Shown here: piece after piece, positions 7,399-7,478 of the stretch
Position numbering within the stretch: the stretch's first letter is position 1
Layout: each line of letters starts with the position of its first letter
NCBI GenBank assembly: GCA_016303235.1
Contig: JAEDMB010000094.1
Span: forward strand, 1-7,478
Direction: 5' to 3'
Length of the DNA stretch: 7,478 nt
Source: Oscillospiraceae bacterium
Lineage (GTDB): Bacteria; Bacillota; Clostridia; Oscillospirales; Ruminococcaceae
Made by a program: the position numbers and the translations under genes
Notes under the pieces: generated by a model
The model's input: the letters and a program-made list of their open reading frames with translations, nothing else
The model's database searches: none
What the model was told of the DNA's origin: nothing

Positions 7399-7436
7399 AA
7401 TTTCAGATTTTTTAAAAATCCGGAGGAAAATTTCAG
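7390..7436 (+). repeat. Imperfect direct repeat, two copies of CGGAG-A-rich-TTTCAG
   Basis: The copy at 7390-7406 (CGGAGAAAAAATTTCAG) and the copy at 7421-7436 (CGGAGGAAAATTTCAG) differ by one substitution and one base of A-run length. They start 31 bases apart. Between them lies the AT palindrome GATTTTTTAAAAATC (7406-7420). Two copies are too few for a CRISPR array. They could be a protein-binding pair or a local duplication. Confidence 0.65.
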
Positions 7437-7440
7437 CCGT

Positions 7441-7457
7441 CAAGGTCGCAGACCTTG
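7441..7457. repeat. Perfect 7-bp hairpin with GCA loop
   Basis: CAAGGTC (7441-7447) and GACCTTG (7451-7457) are exact reverse complements separated by GCA. The hairpin is followed by CCCAATAAA rather than a T-run, so it is not a typical terminator on the + strand. It lies directly after the second copy of the direct repeat and near the window's right edge. Confidence 0.75.
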
Positions 7458-7478
7458 CCCAATAAATGTAGCGGAGCG

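Larger units (their letters stand above)
7311..7478. other. Gene-free, inverted-repeat-rich tail region
   Basis: No credible gene is present in these 168 bases. The only ATG in the last part (7466) is followed at once by TAG. The stretch contains at least four short inverted repeats, one direct repeat, and the heptamer GCGGAGC twice (7357-7363 and 7471-7477). No helix is followed by a clear T-run on the + strand, so none is an obvious terminator of the upstream genes. It could be a structured leader of a gene beyond the window, a transfer or replication site, or the remains of a small repeat element; the sequence does not decide between these. Confidence 0.6.

Noticed and set aside
7390..7436. 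Start of a CRISPR array
   Set aside because: There are only two imperfect short units with a palindromic AT spacer, and no cas genes.
7261..7443. Antisense 60-codon open frame through the tail region
   Set aside because: It would start with TTG inside a hairpin arm and run into the end of the small gene; no Shine-Dalgarno or protein-like pattern.

Overview
This AT-rich, densely coding, single-strand-oriented window looks like part of an integrative and conjugative element (ICE) or related large mobile element of a low-GC Firmicute. Frequent GAA, AAA, AGA, CGT and CCG codons and strong AGGAG ribosome sites suggest a gut Clostridia/Ruminococcus-type host; that lineage is an inference from composition and gene content. 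No integrase, relaxase, att site or element end is visible, so the element's boundaries and type are undetermined.

Layout. Positions 2-5893 hold one giant open frame that runs off the left edge: a fused N6-adenine-type DNA methyltransferase and SNF2/DEAH-type helicase (1963 codons visible, 5' end missing). A hairpin with T-runs on both sides (about 5900-5940) lies in the 68-base gap after it. Then comes a two-gene unit with good ribosome sites: a DUF3991/Toprim protein (5962-7026) and an unrecognised small protein of about 94 residues (7026-7310), whose start overlaps the Toprim stop. The last 168 bases (7311-7478) have no gene but are rich in inverted repeats, including helices that cannot form together, a 16-17-base direct repeat and a perfect 7-bp hairpin with a 3-base loop.

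How the parts may fit together. Methylase-helicase fusions and Toprim/primase-like proteins often sit together in the DNA-processing modules of Firmicutes conjugative elements. The usual idea is that they help incoming single-stranded DNA become established, by priming, remodelling or protection from restriction, as phage P1 DarB (also a methylase-helicase fusion) protects DNA. This role is inferred from architecture only. The points most worth following are the non-canonical methylase motif IV (NIPF), the altered helicase motifs I and V compared with the common ICE form, the unknown coupled small gene, and the structured tail, which could be a cis-acting site or the leader of the next gene.
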